Below, piece after piece: positions 20,234-29,904 of a DNA stretch of 64,000 nucleotides. The notes below the pieces were generated by a model that was not told where the DNA came from, ran no database searches, and saw only the letters and a program-made list of their open reading frames with translations. The DNA lies in NCBI RefSeq assembly GCF_002783505.1, contig NZ_PFGL01000017.1, forward strand, positions 52,253-116,252, in the 5' to 3' direction. The stretch's first letter is position 1; the number at the start of each line of letters is the position of its first letter. Source of the stretch: Shewanella sp. CG12_big_fil_rev_8_21_14_0_65_47_15 (lineage in GTDB: Bacteria > Pseudomonadota > Gammaproteobacteria > Enterobacterales > Shewanellaceae). Both the position numbers and the translations under genes were made by a program.

Positions 20234-23200
20234 TTAAGGTTTAGCACATTGGCTAGGGGAGCTTGTACCTTTCCAAAGCGTACTGTCATCGCTCAGTGAC
20301 AGCGGGATAAAGGTTAAACCTTGGCTCATATTCGCAGGCGGCAAATCGGTTTCGAGCTCATACATGCCCATGGGCATAGTCCCCGCCGTTGCATTGCTGG
20401 CCGTTTGCGCGGCCGCAAGGCTGGAGTAGCGCAGCCCCAGCATATCGAAATGGCTGCGCCAATCTTTACCTGTCAATTTGCTTAGGGAAACCAACATAAA
20501 GTCGTTGCCTGGAATGTCTCTAACCGTTTTACCACCGTAGACGCTGTGGCTATCGAAGGGGAACAAGTCAAAGCCCAGTTTGCTGCGGTTGGCTTCCCAG
20601 TCGCTGGCGTTATTGGCGTATTTACCGAAGATGCGGCTGTGCTGGTACAGCAGGGTGAAGATATTGAAGCCATTACTTAAAATTGTACCGTCACTGAGCG
20701 TTATGCCGTGGGCTTTTAGCGCCATTTGGATGTAAAACGCCATGCGATAACCGTTATGCACGGCATAGGCATTGCTGGCCCAGGGCGCTGTGTATCTGTC
20801 TTCACCAACATCTAGCACTTTGCAGTTGGCGCCAAAGACCACGCGCTTGCCACTGGTATCCGTGGTGCCCGCCGCATCGGACATAAACACATAGAAGAGA
20901 TCCTTATGGTCCATATGACCATCGGTGATGCTGCTCGTGTTGCCGTCGCGCAGATAATGGGTTTTCCACTTCACTACATAGGGGAAGATGTTATTGGAGT
21001 TTTCCCCTGCGCGGCTGCCATAACCTGTCCAATTGTCGCTATTAGCCGCGGTGGCATATTGCACATTGAGGCGGTTAGTTTGCAGATTGTGGCCTAACTC
21101 ATGGTTATCGCCCCAACCCGTTGGCGAGATATTCCATGCCGCATCCCAAGGGTTACCACTGCAACCGGCGCCGCAGTGGGCATTTTGATCGTAATTGGCG
21201 TGTTGAATAATAGTGCGGGTATGCAGATTATTATCGATGCAGTCATCGCCAAACAGCCCTCTGCAGGCTGACTCAACATCGTCGGGTAAGGATTCGCTTA
21301 AGCTTTTACCTTGGATCTTAAGTCCCGCTAGGGTGTAAACGCTGTTGATATGGTCATCGACAATACTGTTAAGAAGCGCGTTCACATCGGGTACATTGCC
21401 ACCGATGGCATTCATAAAACGGTCGCGGCGCAAATGCTGCTCGGCACCATCGGTACGCAGATCCACATGGGGTAATTCGCTATTTTGAATGCGATCGTTA
21501 AAGGCCGCGACCTCGGCAGGATTGGAGAAATCCATAATGGTCGGATGTTTAGCCACATTTTGCGCATTCACATCGACACTGAGCGCGCCTTCGCTGCCAC
21601 TGATATAGAGGTAAATTGGCCCACCATAGGGTGTTGAAAACTCAATACTTTGTCCTTTGGCGAGCTTTAGGCGCTGCTGTGTTAACTCTAGCGGCGCGCG
21701 ATAAATATTTTGCTCATAGGCGCGGTTGGTATTACGTCTATGGTAGTTGAGCTTGATTTCCACGTTGGCATTGGTGTTATCTAAACGACTGAGCTTGATG
21801 GTTTGCCCTGGCAGGGCGTACCAGCCCGTGGTCGTCCATTGGCCTGTATAGGGCACACTAATGGTTTTACGCTCTGAAACCGTTGTAGGGTAAGCGTAGT
21901 GCGCATTGCTGCCCTGGCTCAGATTGGTCCTGTCGGTGACATACTCACCTAAGTCAGCTTGGGCTAAGTTATGAGTACGGGCATAGCTCACGGTCCAATC
22001 GGCAAACAGTGCCTGCTGCCACTGGGCGAACTCGCTGTAGGCTATGGGGTAATCAATCTCGCTACGGTATTTATCGGCGAGCAGTAAACCAGCCTTCATC
22101 AGTGGAAAATTTGTGTGACTAAAAACATCGATACTATTGCTATCTAAGGTTTCGGCATTACTGCGATACCAATCTGCGCCCGCTTTAAATGCCTCAACAA
22201 AGGCTGGGGCATTGCAGCTTAAGTAATTGCCTGTGCAGTCATTTAATACTTGAGTGTCAAAGCGCTGTTCTCGAAGGTTTGTCAGCAGTTTCTTAACATC
22301 CCCAAGGGTTTTATCTTCGGCCAGAATGGTGCTCACACTCAGATTGTCGGCATTGAGTTTGGACCAATAGTTGCCCGCGGTAGAAAGCCCCATTTCAAGA
22401 TAAAGTGGCGACAGCAGTGGGCTTTCATTGCGCCAGTAGTTAGAGAGTAGCAAGGGAATACCCGCGGCTTTAGCCTTAGCGATGGCGGCCTTTATCCCCG
22501 CAAACCCCTGTGACTGACGGTCTATATCACTGATAATGATTAAATCTGGCTTTAGGGTATCGATACAGTTGCTTAACTCGCTGTAGTCACAGGTATTTGC
22601 CGCATTTATGCTATGGGCATCGGGGTAGTTGTTTGTCAGCCAAGTGCGGATCCCTTCGTTATGGGGAAAGTACCAACTGTCGGCTTTGCTCGGCATGTGG
22701 GCGGTCACTATGCTGAGGCCATCGGTTTTATCGGCGCCTTTGGTCAGCCAGCCTAAAAGATTTTTCAATAAAGTATCGGTTTGCGCCGAAGTGTTGACGG
22801 AAAATAGATTTCCTCCCATGGCCGCATATCTTTGCCCCTGTTGCTCGCTTGCCATTACTAGCCCGCGAACCGCGTTTGCACCACTGCCATCGACATTCGA
22901 GGGTAAGACAGTAAAAGTGTTTTCCGGCATAAAGCTCGAAAAGGTAATAGAGTCATGGGTCGGATGCCAACTAATGCTGCTACCGACACCTTGATAGAGC
23001 TGATTTACCTCGGCTTTACGTTTGATGTCGACATTAGCGAGTTCGGTGATGCTGAAATCAATTAACTCACCCGCACTGGCAAGCCTGTGGTCTTGGTGCT
23101 TAATGGCATTTTCGGCGTTAGCAATAAATGTCGGCGTGATAGTGCAATCTGCCGTTATGGCCGCAGTGGTGTAAGTTAGCGCATTGAGCGTGCCACCACA

Positions 23201-23446
23201 GCCTGTAATGGCCTCAAGCGTAAAGCCAGTATCGGCAGTAATGCTAAAGACGGCGCTTTTGCCTGACTCCACTTTTTGACTGCTTGGATCTAAGGCTCCG
23301 CCATTTACTGACACACTGCTGGTAATGTATTGCACCGGTGCGGGAGGTTGGACTGGCGGCTGAGTCGGTGGTGTGGTCGTGCCAGCCTCTTCTGAGTCAC
23401 CACATCCACTAAGCAGTATGGCGATGCACAGCAGTCTAATCCTCAT
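20234..23446 (-). CDS. ImpA-like zinc metalloprotease lipoprotein
   Basis: A 1070-residue secreted or surface lipoprotein: the signal peptide ends in lipobox LLSGC, followed by a Pro/Thr-rich linker and a small Ig-like or bacterial-repeat domain (about 40-110). The catalytic HELGH motif is at 782-786 in GWGDNHELGHNLQTNR, resembling the immunomodulating metalloprotease (IMPa/ImpA, peptidase M88) family, whose members cleave O-glycosylated host mucin-type proteins. That activity is known for Pseudomonas IMPa and is only inferred here. The upstream half (about 240-470) is the N-terminal domain typical of this family. It is a single gene, with no partner on either side. Confidence 0.82.
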   Translation of the reverse strand: MRIRLLCIAILLSGCGDSEEAGTTTPPTQPPVQPPAPVQYITSSVSVNGGALDPSSQKVESGKSAVFSITADTGFTLEAITGCGGTLNALTYTTAAITADCTITPTFIANAENAIKHQDHRLASAGELIDFSITELANVDIKRKAEVNQLYQGVGSSISWHPTHDSITFSSFMPENTFTVLPSNVDGSGANAVRGLVMASEQQGQRYAAMGGNLFSVNTSAQTDTLLKNLLGWLTKGADKTDGLSIVTAHMPSKADSWYFPHNEGIRTWLTNNYPDAHSINAANTCDYSELSNCIDTLKPDLIIISDIDRQSQGFAGIKAAIAKAKAAGIPLLLSNYWRNESPLLSPLYLEMGLSTAGNYWSKLNADNLSVSTILAEDKTLGDVKKLLTNLREQRFDTQVLNDCTGNYLSCNAPAFVEAFKAGADWYRSNAETLDSNSIDVFSHTNFPLMKAGLLLADKYRSEIDYPIAYSEFAQWQQALFADWTVSYARTHNLAQADLGEYVTDRTNLSQGSNAHYAYPTTVSERKTISVPYTGQWTTTGWYALPGQTIKLSRLDNTNANVEIKLNYHRRNTNRAYEQNIYRAPLELTQQRLKLAKGQSIEFSTPYGGPIYLYISGSEGALSVDVNAQNVAKHPTIMDFSNPAEVAAFNDRIQNSELPHVDLRTDGAEQHLRRDRFMNAIGGNVPDVNALLNSIVDDHINSVYTLAGLKIQGKSLSESLPDDVESACRGLFGDDCIDNNLHTRTIIQHANYDQNAHCGAGCSGNPWDAAWNISPTGWGDNHELGHNLQTNRLNVQYATAANSDNWTGYGSRAGENSNNIFPYVVKWKTHYLRDGNTSSITDGHMDHKDLFYVFMSDAAGTTDTSGKRVVFGANCKVLDVGEDRYTAPWASNAYAVHNGYRMAFYIQMALKAHGITLSDGTILSNGFNIFTLLYQHSRIFGKYANNASDWEANRSKLGFDLFPFDSHSVYGGKTVRDIPGNDFMLVSLSKLTGKDWRSHFDMLGLRYSSLAAAQTASNATAGTMPMGMYELETDLPPANMSQGLTFIPLSLSDDSTLWKGTSSPSQCAKP

Positions 23447-23582
23447 GGGGAGTCCTTGATATTTAGGTGTTTAACATTTGGTTGACATTGTATCTCGTTG
23501 CTCCAATTTTCAATAGAATTAATTATGTAATTTTATTGAAAATCATGATGTTATATTTGACGTTCGTCAAAATTCAGGCACA

Positions 23583-23608
23583 AAAAAACCGGCTTCTGGC
23601 CGGTTTTT
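23583..23608 (-). terminator. Terminator of purH-purD
   Basis: On the minus strand AAAAACCGGCC, loop AGAA, GCCGGTTTTTTT forms a strong stem just after the purD stop. The symmetric A/T tracts may let it also act on the plus strand. Confidence 0.88.
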
Positions 23609-23623
23609 CAACGTGCCTAGCAA

Positions 23624-24922
23624 TTAGTCTTGCTGTTCACGTGCAATCGCGCGGTAGCCAATATCGGTACGGAAATACACCTCATCCCAGTGGATTTCAT
23701 CAACCAATTTATAGGCGGCTTTTTGCGCTTCAGTGACAGTGTGACCTAGTGCAGTGGCGCACAATACGCGACCGCCATTGGTAACCACATGGCCGTCTTT
23801 CATTTCGGTACCGGCATGGAAGACTTTGGCATCCTGATTACCAAGGCTTAGGCCGTCAATCACATCGCCCTTGCGATACTCATCTGGATAACCGCCAGCG
23901 GCTAATACCACGCCAACGGCTGCGCGCTCGTCGTATTCGGCGGTCACTTTATCCAATTCGCCACGGGTGGCGGCTAAACAGAGTTCCACTAAGTCAGACT
24001 TTAACCGCATCATGATTGGCTGAGTTTCTGGATCGCCGAAGCGGCAGTTGTACTCCAGTACTTTGGCGCTGCCGTCTGGAGAAATCATCAAGCCAGCATA
24101 CAAAAAGCCTGTGTAGACATTGCCTTCGGCGGCCATGCCATCCACGGTTGGGCGAATCACGTTGGCCACAGTCCAATCGTGTACCGCTTGAGTCACCACA
24201 GGTGCGGGCGAGTAGGCGCCCATACCGCCGGTATTCGGACCATAGTCGCCGTTATCACGGGCCTTATGATCTTGGCTAGTCGCCATTGGCAGAATGTTTT
24301 TACCATCGACCATTACGATAAAGCTGGCTTCTTCGCCTTTTAGGAATTCTTCGATGACCACGCGTGAACCCGCATCGCCAAACTTATTGCCCGCGAGCAT
24401 ATCATCAATTGCAGCGTCGGCTTCGGCTTGGTCCTGGGCGATAATCACCCCTTTACCTGCGGCCAGACCGTCGGCTTTGATGACGACAGGGTAGCCAGTG
24501 GTGGCCGTTAATTCACGCACAAAGGCTTTGGCGTCACTTATTTCGGTGCAGTTTTTATAACCTGCAGTTGGAATATTGTGGCGGGCTAAGAAGTCCTTGG
24601 TGAAGGCCTTTGAACCTTCAAGCTGAGCAGCCGCCTTAGTTGGGCCAAAAATCGGCAGACCTGCGGCGTTGAAGGCATCGACTACGCCTAGTACCAGCGG
24701 CGCTTCTGGGCCGACAATGGTCAGTGCGATCTGATTGGTTTTAGCAAAATCTAATAGGGCAGGAATATCCGTTGCGCTGATCGGCAGATTCTCAACATTA
24801 GGTTCTAGGGCTGTGCCCGCATTGCCAGGTGCAACATAGACAGTTTCTACTTGAGCCGACTGAGCCGCTTTCCAGGCTAGGGCATGTTCGCGACCGCCAC
24901 CACCAATAACTAATACTTTCAT
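23624..24922 (-). CDS. purD: Phosphoribosylamine-glycine ligase (GAR synthetase)
   Basis: ATP-grasp enzyme of purine biosynthesis joining glycine to 5-phosphoribosylamine. The 432-residue protein starts MKVLVIGGGGREHALAWK, the standard N-terminus. The signature RFGDPETQ, the phosphate-binding VIKADGLAAGKGV and the DHKARDNGDYGPNTGGMGAY stretch are intact. It is the second gene of a purH-purD operon; the 76-base spacer between the genes contains the AATCTAG repeat cluster. A terminator follows. Confidence 0.98.
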   Translation of the reverse strand: MKVLVIGGGGREHALAWKAAQSAQVETVYVAPGNAGTALEPNVENLPISATDIPALLDFAKTNQIALTIVGPEAPLVLGVVDAFNAAGLPIFGPTKAAAQLEGSKAFTKDFLARHNIPTAGYKNCTEISDAKAFVRELTATTGYPVVIKADGLAAGKGVIIAQDQAEADAAIDDMLAGNKFGDAGSRVVIEEFLKGEEASFIVMVDGKNILPMATSQDHKARDNGDYGPNTGGMGAYSPAPVVTQAVHDWTVANVIRPTVDGMAAEGNVYTGFLYAGLMISPDGSAKVLEYNCRFGDPETQPIMMRLKSDLVELCLAATRGELDKVTAEYDERAAVGVVLAAGGYPDEYRKGDVIDGLSLGNQDAKVFHAGTEMKDGHVVTNGGRVLCATALGHTVTEAQKAAYKLVDEIHWDEVYFRTDIGYRAIAREQQD

Positions 24923-24951
24923 TGTAAAACTCCCATGAATCGAAATGGATA

Positions 24952-24995
24952 AGGTCCTAGAATCTAGAATCTAGAATCTAGAATCTAGGACCTAG
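24952..24995. repeat. (AATCTAG)4 tandem repeat framed by inverted AGGTCCTAG/CTAGGACCT
   Basis: Four perfect 7-bp units (24961-24988) are bracketed by AGGTCCTAG and its inverse CTAGGACCT, so the whole element can fold back on itself. It sits in the purH-purD spacer. A two-unit version lies at 10191-10208. Confidence 0.85.
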
Positions 24996-24998
24996 TGA

Positions 24999-26597
24999 TC
25001 AGTGACGGAAGTGGCGCATGCCCGTCATCACCATGGCCATGCCGTGCTCGTCCGCAGCTGCGATGATTTCCGCATCGCGCATTGAGCCACCCGGTTGGAT
25101 GATGCAGCTAATGCCCGCCGCCGCTGCGGCATCGATACCGTCGCGGAAGGGGAAGAAGGCATCGGATGCCATCACAGAGTTCACCACTTCTAAACCTTCA
25201 TCGGCGGCCTTGATGCCGGCGATTTTAGCGCTGTAAACGCGGCTCATTTGGCCTGCGCCGACACCGATAGTCATACCGTCTTTGGCATAAACAATCGCGT
25301 TAGACTTAACGAACTTAGCGACTTTCCAGCAGAACATTAAGTCTTTCAATTCGCTTGCAGTCGGTTGACGTTTAGTCACGACTTTAATGTCGTCTAAGCC
25401 GACCATGCCTTGGTCGCGATCTTGCACTAACAAGCCGCCGTTAACGCGTTTGTAGTCTAAGGTTTGGGTCTTAGTGTTCCACTGGCCGCACTCCAACAGA
25501 CGTACGTTAGTTTTCTTGGCAACCACGTCGCGGGCCGCTTGGCTCACCACTGGCGCAATAATCACTTCAACGAATTGACGCTCAACGATAGCGCTGGCCG
25601 TCGCGGCATCTAACTCACCGTTAAAGGCGATAATGCCACCGAAGGCTGACGTTGGGTCAGTTTGATAGGCGCGATTATAGGCATCGAGCAAGTCTTTACC
25701 TAACGCCACACCACAGGGGTTCGCGTGTTTTACGATAACGCAGGCGGGTTCCAAAAATTCTTTTACACACTCAAGGGCGGCATCGGTATCGGCAATGTTG
25801 TTGTAAGATAGTGCCTTACCTTGCAGTTGTACCGCAGTCGCGACTGAAGCTTCATCGATCTTAGTGTCGACATAGAAGGCCGCTTTTTGATGGCTGTTTT
25901 CGCCATAGCGCAGATCTTGCTTCTTCACTAATTGGGTGTTGAAGGTGCGTGGGAATGGTGAGTCTTCGAAACATTCGTCCGCGCTGTGGGCCGGAACCAT
26001 AGTGCCGAAGTAGTTGGCGATCATGCCATCGTAACCCGCAGTGTGCTCAAAGGCCGCAATCGCTAAGTCGAAACGCGTCGCATGGGTCGTGCTGCCATTG
26101 TTGGCGGCCATTTCTGCTAACACGCGGTTATAGTCGGCCGCATTCACTACGATAGTCACATCTTTATGGTTTTTCGCCGCAGCGCGCACCATAGTGGGGC
26201 CGCCAATATCGATATTTTCGATAGCATCTTCTAAGGTGCAACCGGCTTTAGCCACAGTTTCTGCGAAGGGGTAGAGGTTAACCGCAACCAGATCGATGGG
26301 GTTGATATTGTTGTCGACCATAACGCTTTCATCAAGACCGCGGCGCGCCAAAATGCCGCCGTGCACTTTAGGGTGCAGCGTCTTAACACGACCGTCCATG
26401 ATCTCGGGGTGTCCTGTATAGTCAGATACTTCGATAACAGGCACGCCGTTATCCGCTAACAGGCGAGCGGTGCCGCCAGTGGATAACAGCTCCACACCTT
26501 GGGCGTGAAGTGCTTTGGCGAACTCGAGAATTCCGGTTTTATCTGAAACGCTTAACAGCGCGCGACGAATGGGTCTGGCATTATTTGCAGCAGTCAT
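24999..26597 (-). CDS. purH: Bifunctional AICAR transformylase / IMP cyclohydrolase
   Basis: Catalyses the last two steps of IMP synthesis: formyl transfer to AICAR and ring closure of FAICAR. At 532 residues it has the family length. The N-terminal cyclohydrolase domain opens [13 protein letters not shown] and has STGGTARLL. The transformylase domain has the Lys-His pair in [12 protein letters not shown] and the C-terminal [18 protein letters not shown]. It leads the operon with purD downstream on the same strand. Confidence 0.98.
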   Translation of the reverse strand: MTAANNARPIRRALLSVSDKTGILEFAKALHAQGVELLSTGGTARLLADNGVPVIEVSDYTGHPEIMDGRVKTLHPKVHGGILARRGLDESVMVDNNINPIDLVAVNLYPFAETVAKAGCTLEDAIENIDIGGPTMVRAAAKNHKDVTIVVNAADYNRVLAEMAANNGSTTHATRFDLAIAAFEHTAGYDGMIANYFGTMVPAHSADECFEDSPFPRTFNTQLVKKQDLRYGENSHQKAAFYVDTKIDEASVATAVQLQGKALSYNNIADTDAALECVKEFLEPACVIVKHANPCGVALGKDLLDAYNRAYQTDPTSAFGGIIAFNGELDAATASAIVERQFVEVIIAPVVSQAARDVVAKKTNVRLLECGQWNTKTQTLDYKRVNGGLLVQDRDQGMVGLDDIKVVTKRQPTASELKDLMFCWKVAKFVKSNAIVYAKDGMTIGVGAGQMSRVYSAKIAGIKAADEGLEVVNSVMASDAFFPFRDGIDAAAAAGISCIIQPGGSMRDAEIIAAADEHGMAMVMTGMRHFRH

Positions 26598-26945
26598 TTG
26601 GGTACAGGGTCCAGTTATTTTAGTGTCAAGGATCTTTCGGAAAACAGAACAACTTTAATCAGATTCTGCTTTCCAAAAGCCCCTTGGTCCTATTTTTACG
26701 TTATTAGCTAACTTTTATCCCTTCATCACGGCGCGCGTATTCTACCGTAAAACGGAATTTACGGGTGTTTTTTCTGCGCGATTTCACAATATTGATATCA
26801 GAACAAAGTGGAGTGGTTTTTGAGTGCGGTATAAAGTTAAAAATAGCCCTTGACCTTGGAGTAGGCTCTAAGGTTTATACTCGCTCCATCAGATTAATTG
26901 TCAGCTTGGTTGGGGGATTCAACCTCTGCTGCAAAGGATATCACT
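26598..26945. other. purH-zntR divergent promoter region
   Basis: 348 bases between divergent genes. The right half carries the MerR-type promoter of the zntR gene (26850-26880). The left half must hold the purH promoter; no clear PurR palindrome (ACGCAAACGTTTGCGT-like) was found. Confidence 0.5.
26850..26880 (+). promoter_or_regulatory. MerR-family promoter/operator with 19-bp spacer
   Basis: -35 TTGACC and -10 TTATAC are separated by 19 bases, the over-long spacing that MerR-family activators correct by twisting DNA. Between them is the dyad ACCTTGGAG...CTCTAAGGT, typical of ZntR/CueR-type operators. It drives the regulator and the overlapping efflux gene, implying metal-induced autoregulation. 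Confidence 0.85.
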
Positions 26946-27437
26946 ATGTACCGAATTGGTGAGTTAGCCGATTTATGCGAGGTTAAAGCCGATACGCTCA
27001 GATTTTATGAGAAGCACGGCCTGCTCTCGCCCTCGAGTCGAACCGACTCAGGTTATCGCGTGTATACCGATGCCGATGCGGCGCGGCTACGTTTTATTCT
27101 GCGGGCGAAGGCCGTAGGTTTTACCTTGAGTGAAATTAGCGAGCTATTGTCTATCGATCTCGATAAATCCAACTGGGCATGTGCCGATGTGAAGGGCATG
27201 GTCGATATTAAATTGGCCCAAGTACAGGCCAAAATTGCCGAACTGCGGCATTTTCAAACCAGTTTGCAGAGTCTGTCGGATGCGTGCTGTGGCGGGCCGC
27301 GTAGCGCCGAACATTGCTCGATTTTAGAAGCGCTGGAGTCGAGTACCGAACGAGTGCGTGTTGAGCACGACCATGGACAGGACTCCCATTCAGAGCATGC
27401 ACATATTGCTGCAACAGCGGATAAATCAGGGGATTAA
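26946..27437 (+). CDS. zntR: MerR-family zinc-responsive transcriptional regulator
   Basis: A 163-residue metal sensor. The N-terminal winged helix MYRIGELADLCEVKADTLRF is classic ZntR/PbrR type, followed by the dimerisation helix. Metal-ligand cysteines are a Cys in NWACADVKG, a CC pair in DACCGGP and a Cys in EHCSI. A His-rich tail (HDHGQDSHSEHAH) is longer than in E. coli ZntR (141 residues). I start at 26946, after AAAGGA; an upstream in-frame start at 26898 lies inside the operator region. It overlaps the efflux gene by one base (TAATG). It should activate that gene when Zn or a similar divalent metal is high. Confidence 0.9.
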   Translation: MYRIGELADLCEVKADTLRFYEKHGLLSPSSRTDSGYRVYTDADAARLRFILRAKAVGFTLSEISELLSIDLDKSNWACADVKGMVDIKLAQVQAKIAELRHFQTSLQSLSDACCGGPRSAEHCSILEALESSTERVRVEHDHGQDSHSEHAHIAATADKSGD

Positions 27438-28933
27438 TGATGTTACTGAAGAATTTTATCGATCTGTTTTTAGATTCTGCCCCTTGGTTGCTACTAGGGT
27501 TGATTCTGGCTGGCTTACTTAAAGTATTCGTGCCTATGGCATGGATGCAAAAACAGCTCGGCGGACATGGTTTTAAAACCGTGGTGAAGGCGGCATTGTT
27601 AGGCGCGCCACTGCCTTTATGCTCCTGCGGTGTTATCCCTGCGGCTGTGGGGCTGCGCCGCTCCGGTGCCTCTAAGGCGGCAACGACCTCCTTTTTAGTC
27701 TCTACCCCAGAAACTGGGGTTGATTCAGTGACGGTTTCCTATGTCTTGCTTGGGCCTTTTATGGCGATAGTGCGTCCGATTGCGGCGGTAACAAGCGCCA
27801 TTGTCGCGGGCCTATTGGTTGGCCGTGATGATGACGATGGCAAACCTGCGGTTAAGGCCGAAGCTCAATCGGACAAGGCATTAGATAGCGGTACTCCTGT
27901 TGCTTCATGCTGTGCCTCTAAATCCTCGGCGCCAGCGACAGTGGTAAAAGCAGAAACAGTGAAAAGCTGCTGCACATCGACAAAGGCACCTGAGATTACC
28001 CCGGTAAAATCATCCTGTTGTGGCAGTGATGGTGCGAAAAAGCCAACGGCTGAGTCAAAAATCAAAATGACGCCTATGGCTACGCCGAGCTTAATGACGG
28101 CTTCGCCAAGTGTGATGGCTGCTGGTGGCCAAACTATAGGATCGATTCAAACTATGGGGTCAGTGGCTAAGGTCAACCCTGTTAAGAGCGAAAGCGCGGG
28201 TTCATGCTGTGGTAGTCAAACTGCCGAGTCTGAAAAAATACTGGTAGTGAAAAAAGGCGCCTGTTGCGGCAGCACCCATTCGCAAACGAGCGACAAGCCT
28301 CAAGACGAGAGCTGCTGTGCGTCGACCCAAGATATGGCGACCGAGTTAAAGTCGGAGTCTGTGATTGCGCGGATTGGGATTGGCCTTAAGTATGCGGCGA
28401 CGGATCTGGTGCGCGATACTACGCTGTGGCTGTTGGTGGGCTTATTCTTTGCGGCGTTAGTTCAAACCTATGTTCCTGCGGACTTTTTAGCTAAGTGGGG
28501 CGATGGGTTGCTAGCCATGCTGGTGATGGTGCTGGTGTCTGTACCTATGTATATCTGCGCGACGGCATCGACGCCGATTGCAGCGGGATTACTGCTCGCG
28601 GGTGTGTCTCCTGGTGCCGTGCTGGTGTTTATGATGGCGGGACCCGCCACCAATATCGCCACCTTAGGCGTGGTCACTAAGGAGCTGGGTAAGCGCGCAC
28701 TCTATGGTTATTTGGGGGGCGTGCTCGGTGTGGCCCTGGTTGCCGGCGCTTTGGTGAATTATCTGGTTGCGGCCTTTGGCTTTGAGGTGATGCCACAGAT
28801 TGGTGAGCAGCACCAAATGTTGCCCGAGTGGTTAGTGGCAACCTCGGGTATTGTGCTTGCGCTATTAATGGCGAAAGTGGTGTTTGAAAAGATCCCCCGC
28901 GGCTGGTTACGTCGCAGCGATTGCTGCTCATAA
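27437..28933 (+). CDS. Cys-rich heavy-metal efflux permease (SO_0444 family, DUF318/ArsP-like)
   Basis: A 498-residue inner-membrane permease with two halves of about four spans each. The conserved transmembrane motif PLCSCGVIP is in the first half and YICATASTPIAAGLL in the second. The central cytoplasmic loop (about 135-310) holds six CC pairs (as in SCCASK, SCCTST, SCCGSD, SCCGSQ, ACCGST, SCCAST) and the C-terminus a seventh (DCCS), presumably metal-collecting sites. The gene order zntR-permease and the Cys-rich loop match the Cu/Zn efflux family named after S. oneidensis SO_0444. The start codon overlaps the zntR stop, so the two are translationally coupled. The metal specificity (Zn, Cd, Cu or As) is inferred. 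Confidence 0.9.
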   Translation: MMLLKNFIDLFLDSAPWLLLGLILAGLLKVFVPMAWMQKQLGGHGFKTVVKAALLGAPLPLCSCGVIPAAVGLRRSGASKAATTSFLVSTPETGVDSVTVSYVLLGPFMAIVRPIAAVTSAIVAGLLVGRDDDDGKPAVKAEAQSDKALDSGTPVASCCASKSSAPATVVKAETVKSCCTSTKAPEITPVKSSCCGSDGAKKPTAESKIKMTPMATPSLMTASPSVMAAGGQTIGSIQTMGSVAKVNPVKSESAGSCCGSQTAESEKILVVKKGACCGSTHSQTSDKPQDESCCASTQDMATELKSESVIARIGIGLKYAATDLVRDTTLWLLVGLFFAALVQTYVPADFLAKWGDGLLAMLVMVLVSVPMYICATASTPIAAGLLLAGVSPGAVLVFMMAGPATNIATLGVVTKELGKRALYGYLGGVLGVALVAGALVNYLVAAFGFEVMPQIGEQHQMLPEWLVATSGIVLALLMAKVVFEKIPRGWLRRSDCCS

Positions 28934-28949
28934 CGATTTGACTCTTAAC

Positions 28950-28980
28950 AAAAAGTCCCCAGTTATGCTGGGGATTTTTT
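28950..28980 (+). terminator. Terminator after the metal efflux gene
   Basis: AAAAGTCCCCAG, loop TTAT, GCTGGGGA and a T run. Confidence 0.85.
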
Positions 28981-29002
28981 TATTGTTGATTTAACCCTAA
29001 GC

Positions 29003-29452
29003 TTAGTTGGCTTTTTTCACATCGATAAAGGGCAGGGTGCCTGTCGGCAGCATAGTTGTCGGTAGCTTACCGTCCCATTTTTCCGCCTTGGTTAATTCAA
29101 CTAGGTTTTGATTCTGTGCCAGCGCTTCGGCGCGACTCTTAATCGCAGAGGCTTCGGCATCACCTTTAATGCGAATACTTTCGGCTTCGGCTTTAGCTCG
29201 GGCCAATTGCGAGTCGGCCTGTGCCTGTGCTTGGGTGACGGCGATTTGCGCGCTGACGCGCTCTTTTTCTAGGTTTTGCAGTTGGGTCTGCACTTCTACT
29301 TCGGCATGCATTCTGTCTTCAACGGACTTTTCATAGGCGTTGGAGAAGTCGATATTTTCAATTTGTACCGAGGTGATTTCTACCGGCCCTTTAACGGATT
29401 GGGTAATAGCGTTAGTGACATCGATACCGAATTTTATCCGCTCCTGCACCAC
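29003..29452 (-). pseudogene. 5'-truncated SPFH/prohibitin-family gene
   Basis: The C-terminal half of a stomatin/prohibitin-like membrane scaffold protein: the end of the SPFH domain (GPVEITSVQIENIDFSNAY) and the long Ala/Glu/Gln coiled coil (VTQAQAQADSQLARAKAEAE). Full-length members are about 280-300 residues with an N-terminal membrane anchor. Here the frame begins with a GTG at 29452 in mid-domain and is closed by TGA only a few codons upstream; no membrane anchor or first half of the domain is found. I read it as a gene truncated by a deletion or rearrangement around 29453-29465. It could still be translated as a soluble fragment. Confidence 0.75.
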
Positions 29453-29646
29453 TGAAATGGCGTGTCATAACCCATACTTACAGTGTAAATCTTATTGCGA
29501 ATTGTTCTCACCAAAGCTAGAGTCCCAAAATTATAATTCTTCCATTGCTTTCATACTCTTATCTTTATTTAAAGGATGTAGGACGAGAAAGTACATAGAT
29601 AAATGGACTCGAATGCTAACGCTTTGTGGTGAGAGGATAACATCCC

Positions 29647-29901
29647 GTGTTGCAACTTATATTCCTGTTGTCGATGCTTATAGCCTGCTTGTTATTTTAT
29701 TTGAGCAATAAGCAGCAAAAGTTATTAGTAAGCTCCCTTCCTAAGCGACCTTGGCGGCTACTCGCCTATGGTGTTGCCTTTGCCAGCTTAATCGGTTGGC
29801 TCAGTCTATTTACCCTTAGCGCCGCGATTTTTATCTGGTTAGCCCTGTTGATGTTGTTCTCGGGGTTAGTGCCTTTTCTCTCACTTATCGGTCGGAAATA
29901 A
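29647..29901 (+). CDS. Small membrane protein, DUF3325-like (iron-uptake accessory)
   Basis: An 84-residue protein with three hydrophobic helices and an Arg/Lys loop, the shape of DUF3325 proteins that accompany PepSY iron reductases. It starts with GTG at 29647, preceded by AGAGGA nine bases upstream, and ends three bases before the next gene, so it leads a three-gene operon. Function is inferred from context only. Confidence 0.7.
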   Translation: MLQLIFLLSMLIACLLFYLSNKQQKLLVSSLPKRPWRLLAYGVAFASLIGWLSLFTLSAAIFIWLALLMLFSGLVPFLSLIGRK

Positions 29902-29904
29902 GTT

